Part shown: in pieces, positions 14,126 to 17,310 of the stretch
Numbering within the stretch: the stretch's first letter is position 1
Layout of the letters: every line of letters starts with the position of its first letter
Assembly (NCBI GenBank): GCA_028278005.1
Contig: JANQFD010000033.1
Location: 1 to 17,310, forward strand
Source of the DNA: Chlorobium sp.
GTDB lineage: Bacteria > Bacteroidota > Chlorobiia > Chlorobiales > Chlorobiaceae
Length of the DNA stretch: 17,310 bases
Reading direction: 5' to 3'
Notes under the pieces: generated by a model
What the model was told of the DNA's origin: nothing
The model's database searches: none
Seen by the model: only the letters and a program-made list of their open reading frames with translations
Made by a program: the position numbers and the translations under genes

Positions 14126-14163
14126 ATAAGCGGATATGACAGACAAATGCCGTAAGAGGGGTG

Positions 14164-15384
14164 CTATCCGGTGGCCAGCAACATATCGATCTCGCGGCAC
14201 TGGAGCCCCGTGATCTCGGCCAATGGTTTTTGTGTGACATATCCCTTGAACGCATAGGTGCCCTTGCGCAGACTGTGGCTGTTCCAGAGGATCTCGGTAA
14301 TGGTTTCGTACGCGGTGAGTTTCATCAAAAAAGGCAAGAGTGTGTTGGTCAGGGCAAATGATGCGGTTCTTGCAACCGCAGAAGGAATATTCGGGACACA
14401 GTAATGTGTAACGCCATGTTTGACGAAAATGGGATTGGTATGTGTGGTGTGTCTGCTGGTTGCAAAACAGGCTCCCTGGTCAATTGATACATCGATAATA
14501 ACCGAGCCGGTTCTCATTGTTTTTATGACATCCTCACTGACGATGGGATTGATTACTTTCTGTTTCGGACTGAGCGCCCCGATCATCACGTCGGATATTT
14601 TCGCAAGCTCCGAGATGTAGTGGTCGTTGGCAATTGCCGTGACGATGTGACGATTGAAAAACGCCTCGAATCGTCGAAGTCGGTTGATTTCCCGGTCGAT
14701 AACGGTTACCTGTGCACCGAGCCCCAATGCATCCTGAGCGGCAAACAATCCAACGGTGCCGGCACCGATAATGGTTATATGTGCCGGGGGAACACCCGCA
14801 ATTCCTCCCAGAAGGATCCCGCTTCCCCCATAACCTGTTTCAAGATATTTGGCCGCGGTCTGTATGGCGAGCGAGCCTGCTATTTCACTCAGGGTTCTGA
14901 CGATAGGCAGTTCACCGTCCCTTGTTTCAATAAACTCGAAACCGAGAGCGGTGATGTTTTTTTGAAGGAATGTCCTGATAATGGCTTTATTGACCGACCC
15001 AAGGTGCAGGGCGGAGATCAGCATCTGGTCAGGCTTGAAAAGAGCGGCTTCTTCGGCCTGGGGGGGAGAGACTTTGACGATGACATTGGCATTGTTGTAG
15101 AGATCATCAGGAGATTCGGTAAGATAACCGCCAGCTTCTGCATACTCTTCGTCCGGAAAATTGCTCGCCAGGCCGGCATTCTTTTCAATGAGTACTCGTA
15201 TACCGTTTTCATTGAGAATTTTAACACCTGCCGGAGAAAGTGCGACCCTGCGTTCATCGTTGGCGCGCTCTTTGGGTATCCCGAGCGCGATATTCATTTT
15301 TTTCTCCGGCTTGATGAGCCAGCGTTCCAGTGTTTTGATGCCCAGATCGTATTCTATTCCTTCAAATTCTCCGCTGTATCCCAT
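14164..15384 (-). CDS. ald: Alanine dehydrogenase
   Basis: A 406-residue enzyme of the alanine dehydrogenase/transhydrogenase-alpha family. From residue 30 it follows the family start: MNIALGIPKERANDERRVAL. The NAD-binding Rossmann fold includes GGIAGVPPAHITIIGAGTVG and a downstream VTVIDREINRL. The C-terminal HYCVPNIPSAVARTASFALT stretch with TTHTNP is typical of Ald rather than PntA. It interconverts pyruvate, ammonia and NADH with L-alanine and NAD in the cytoplasm. Residues 1-29 (MGYSGEFEGIEYDLGIKTLE and nine more) are an extra N-terminal segment compared with the roughly 370-residue family; ATG at residue 30 could instead be the start. It follows the SdhB-like gene by 46 bases on the same strand. 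Confidence 0.93.
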   Translation of the reverse strand: MGYSGEFEGIEYDLGIKTLERWLIKPEKKMNIALGIPKERANDERRVALSPAGVKILNENGIRVLIEKNAGLASNFPDEEYAEAGGYLTESPDDLYNNANVIVKVSPPQAEEAALFKPDQMLISALHLGSVNKAIIRTFLQKNITALGFEFIETRDGELPIVRTLSEIAGSLAIQTAAKYLETGYGGSGILLGGIAGVPPAHITIIGAGTVGLFAAQDALGLGAQVTVIDREINRLRRFEAFFNRHIVTAIANDHYISELAKISDVMIGALSPKQKVINPIVSEDVIKTMRTGSVIIDVSIDQGACFATSRHTTHTNPIFVKHGVTHYCVPNIPSAVARTASFALTNTLLPFLMKLTAYETITEILWNSHSLRKGTYAFKGYVTQKPLAEITGLQCREIDMLLATG

Positions 15385-15430
15385 CGTTGAGATCTTTTTT
15401 ATCAGTTAGTATGTATGGCAGAGAGTCTTT

Positions 15431-16126
15431 TCAAAGTCCGATCGAGGCTTTTTTCAGCCGGGTAATGTGCCAGGTGATGTCGATATCTTTAGGGCATGCT
15501 TCCACGCAATTGTATGCGGTATAGCACTGCCAAATACCGTGATCCGAGGCAACCCTCCTGAGCCTCTCCGTTCCTGCCTGGTCACGGGAATCAAAAATAA
15601 ACCGGTAAGCTTTCAGAATTGCGGCTGGTCCGAGATAGTTCTCATTTGCCCATGCGGTCGGGCAGGCCTGTGTACATGCTCCGCAAAGGATGCATCGGGT
15701 AGGTTCTTCTATGATCTCATGTTCCTCGGGACTTTGCAACCGTTCCCTGTCCGGAGGGGGCTGGTGGTTTACAAGGTAGGGCATGATATCCTGATACTTT
15801 TTCCAGAAAGAATCCATATTGACTATGAGATCCTTTTCTACCTCTATACCCGGTAATGGTTTGATCCTGATCTTTCTGCTGTGCAGGTCTCTGACCAGTG
15901 TCGAGCACGCAAGACGGTTTTCACCATTGATAAGCATTGCATCACTGCCGCAGATGCCATGACCGCAGGATTTTCTCAGCGCAAGCGTACTGTCCTGTTC
16001 CGCCTTTATCTTCAGCAGGACGTCAAGTACCCTTTCGTGTGGAGCGGCCTCCACACGAAACTCCTGGTAGTAGGATGACCTCTTTTTTTCCGGATCAAAG
16101 CGCAGAATTATAACCGAATACTCCAT
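15431..16126 (-). CDS. sdhB: SdhB-type iron-sulfur subunit of succinate dehydrogenase/fumarate reductase
   Basis: A 231-residue protein with three Fe-S cluster sites. The N-terminal ferredoxin domain has SCGHGICGSDAM and RLAC (Cys54, Cys59, Asp62, Cys74); the Asp in GSD occurs in E. coli SdhB, whereas FrdB has Cys. The C-terminal domain has CILCGACTQACP and CYTAYNCVEACP for the [4Fe-4S] and [3Fe-4S] clusters. GPAAILKAYRFIFDSRDQ between them is typical of SdhB. It passes electrons between a flavoprotein and quinone. No SdhA or SdhC lies next to it; its neighbours are a chlorosome Fe-S protein (43 bases upstream) and ald (46 bases downstream). It may be an orphan or second copy, possibly with another partner. 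Confidence 0.9.
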   Translation of the reverse strand: MEYSVIILRFDPEKKRSSYYQEFRVEAAPHERVLDVLLKIKAEQDSTLALRKSCGHGICGSDAMLINGENRLACSTLVRDLHSRKIRIKPLPGIEVEKDLIVNMDSFWKKYQDIMPYLVNHQPPPDRERLQSPEEHEIIEEPTRCILCGACTQACPTAWANENYLGPAAILKAYRFIFDSRDQAGTERLRRVASDHGIWQCYTAYNCVEACPKDIDITWHITRLKKASIGL

Positions 16127-16169
16127 TCGATGCGGTCTTCAGTTCTCCATCACGGTTCTTTGCATCAGG

Positions 16170-16856
16170 CTATTTTTTCGCCGGGCTTGCTTTAATATGT
16201 ACCCTTTCGACCGGTGTTTCGTCGTCGCAGGATTTGCAGGTTGTTCCCGGAAGATGCAATCTGCCTCCTGAAACGCTGCAGAGTGCGTTTGATGCGTTGT
16301 CGAACAATCCCTTCGCGCCTTCCCCTGCCATACTTGCCGGACCCTGGAGAAACGGCAGCGCATCAAAAATGTTCCGCCCGACAAGCTGGGAGGCCGGCCC
16401 GATTCCCCTGCCGATATTCTGGATGGATGTGACGGGATTGAGTTTGCCTTCCCTGACCCTGCTGACGATATTGCCCAGCCCGGAAGGCAGCTGGTTCACA
16501 ACATTGTAGCCGATTGTTTGAGCGTAGGACACAAAACCCGGAACGTTGAGGCCAAGAACAATCCGCCGGAGCATTTCCGCTCGTGACAATACCCTCAGAT
16601 CTCCATCCTTTACGATTCTGGACTGACAGGCGAGTCGTCCTCCTGTTTCGGTGAGTTTGTCGGAGATGAAGGCTTTTTCGACTTCACTTCGATCCGACAA
16701 GCACTCCATGCCATTCTGAACATAGACAAAGCAGCTCTGACAAACACCGCTACCGCCGCATATGTAGCCGATGTGGCACTGGTTCTGCTTCGCTACATCA
16801 AGGAGTATGTCACCAGGTTGAGCTTCACAGGGCATATCATTGATATAAATGCGCAT
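16170..16856 (-). CDS. Chlorosome envelope [2Fe-2S] protein, CsmI/CsmJ/CsmX family
   Basis: A 228-residue protein in two parts. Residues 1-88 form an adrenodoxin-like [2Fe-2S] domain with Cys33, Cys39, Cys42 and Cys77 (YICGGSGVCQSC and RLACQS). Residues about 100-205 form a hydrophobic, glycine-rich chlorosome envelope domain (LGLNVPGFVSYAQTIGYNVV, then LNPVTSIQNIGRGIGPASQL). A Cys-containing tail follows (TCKSCDDE). CsmI, CsmJ and CsmX of Chlorobaculum tepidum have this layout and sit in the chlorosome monolayer envelope; they are thought to help switch redox-dependent quenching of bacteriochlorophyll. I cannot tell which of the three it is. The start at 16856 fits the family N-terminus but lacks a ribosome site. 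It lies 138 bases after the partial chlorosome gene. Confidence 0.88.
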   Translation of the reverse strand: MRIYINDMPCEAQPGDILLDVAKQNQCHIGYICGGSGVCQSCFVYVQNGMECLSDRSEVEKAFISDKLTETGGRLACQSRIVKDGDLRVLSRAEMLRRIVLGLNVPGFVSYAQTIGYNVVNQLPSGLGNIVSRVREGKLNPVTSIQNIGRGIGPASQLVGRNIFDALPFLQGPASMAGEGAKGLFDNASNALCSVSGGRLHLPGTTCKSCDDETPVERVHIKASPAKK

Positions 16857-16985
16857 CGTGTTTACGGTTTGTGGTTTGCTATTCCTTTTTGTCAGGTAAT
16901 ACAGGATATAACTAAATATAAATATTTTTTCAGAACAGGTGTTGATTCACACTTTTCAGCGGAGAATGGAGTATCGCCATGAGAT

Positions 16986-17009
16986 GCCCCGGCATTAGTT
17001 TACCGGGGC
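16986..17009 (-). terminator. GC-rich hairpin overlapping the stop codon of the partial chlorosome gene
   Basis: GCCCCGG (16986-16992) pairs perfectly with CCGGGGC (17003-17009) around a 10-base loop. The TAA stop (16995-16997) of the chlorosome gene lies in the loop. No T-run follows on the minus strand, so it may be a 3' stabilising or attenuating hairpin rather than a complete terminator. Confidence 0.5.
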
Positions 17010-17310
17010 GTATTTCTGCAGTTTCAGGGACTCATGTATTTCAGGAGAGGTTTTGTGTTCTCCGTCAACGGGCGGATGTTGGCCGCCGTTGGTATTCTCC
17101 CCCGGTTCCTGCACGTATTCCCTGGCAAATGTTTTCGTTTTTTCTCCCCAGCCAAGGGCCTCCTGAAGAGCCATGCCTATGAGCTCGAGGGCACCCGACA
17201 CTGCACCGGCCACATCGGTTACAAGCTGCCACGTGTCGAGTTTGCCTTCTGAAAATCTCTTCGCCTGCATGGCGATGGTTTCAGGAAACCTGATCAGAGA
17301 TTCCCAGCCG
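16995..17310 (-). CDS. Chlorosome envelope protein, C-terminal part (gene cut by window edge)
   Basis: The 3' part of a gene, about 104 residues visible; the start lies beyond the window. The first visible residues are GWESLIRFPETI, followed by MQAKRFSEGKLDTWQLVTDV and AGAVSGALELIGMALQEALG, then a charged tail rich in Glu, Gly, Pro and Lys. The stretch around EGKLDTWQLVTDV is similar in pattern to EGKLNPVTSIQNI in the downstream CsmI/J/X protein, so I place it in the chlorosome envelope protein family (CsmC/D/H- or CsmI/J/X-like). The hydrophobic amphipathic segment would sit in the chlorosome envelope. Whether it also has a [2Fe-2S] domain cannot be seen here. It is on the same strand as, and 138 bases from, the next gene. 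Confidence 0.65.
   Translation of the reverse strand, partial: GWESLIRFPETIAMQAKRFSEGKLDTWQLVTDVAGAVSGALELIGMALQEALGWGEKTKTFAREYVQEPGENTNGGQHPPVDGEHKTSPEIHESLKLQKYAPVN

Noticed and set aside
14620..15390. 256-codon plus-strand open frame opposite ald
   Set aside because: Antisense to a clear alanine dehydrogenase; the translation has no domain features.
16766..16785. Sigma-54-like sequence TGGCACTGGTTCTGC on the plus strand
   Set aside because: GG-N10-GC spacing fits, but the -12 box is CTGC, it lies inside the CsmI/J/X coding sequence on the antisense strand, and no gene follows.

Overview
The window reads as chromosomal DNA of a green sulfur bacterium (Chlorobiaceae: Chlorobium, Chlorobaculum or Prosthecochloris type). 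Three things point there: chlorosome-envelope proteins carrying an adrenodoxin-like [2Fe-2S] domain, a CrtH-type prolycopene isomerase, and a fused phytol-kinase/phytyl-phosphate-kinase protein. The gene order dnaK, hsp20, regulators, crtH, alanine dehydrogenase, chlorosome proteins is, from memory, the order around crtH in Chlorobaculum tepidum; this was not checked by a search.

Layout. Positions 39-7625 (+ strand) hold the VTE5-VTE6-like fusion, then a Tol-Pal cell-envelope cluster: tolQ, tolR, a TolA/TonB-like protein, tolB, a 55-residue proline-rich lipoprotein, pal, a lipoprotein form of CpoB/YbgF, and a divergent YkuD-type periplasmic protein. tolQ/tolR and tolR/tolA overlap by 14 bases. 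The tolB-pal and pal-cpoB gaps contain strong inverted repeats that may set different levels of expression. Positions 7637-12375 (- strand) hold an unrecognised 127-residue protein, dnaK, hsp20, an ArsR-type regulator and an ECF sigma factor with its zinc-binding anti-sigma factor of SigR/RsrA type. A perfect sigma-54 promoter (GG-N10-GC spacing) lies upstream of hsp20, and a perfect 12-bp terminator ends dnaK. Divergent from the sigma gene is crtH (12508-14019, +).

Directly after the crtH stop codon is a 106-bp non-autonomous mobile element with 15-bp terminal inverted repeats and an ATAA target-site duplication. Converging on it is a - strand run: a partial chlorosome protein gene (cut by the window edge), a complete CsmI/J/X-family [2Fe-2S] chlorosome protein, an SdhB-type iron-sulfur protein without SdhA or SdhC beside it, and alanine dehydrogenase.

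The genes fall into three themes: envelope integrity (Tol-Pal), protein and thiol stress (DnaK, Hsp20, ECF sigma/anti-sigma, ArsR) and photosynthetic metabolism (isoprenoid-alcohol salvage, carotenoid isomerisation, chlorosome redox proteins). No CRISPR array, rRNA, tRNA or complete transposase was seen. Most genes are ordinary. The least explained parts are the small ORFs, the sigma-54 promoter, the mobile element and the grouping of SdhB with chlorosome genes.
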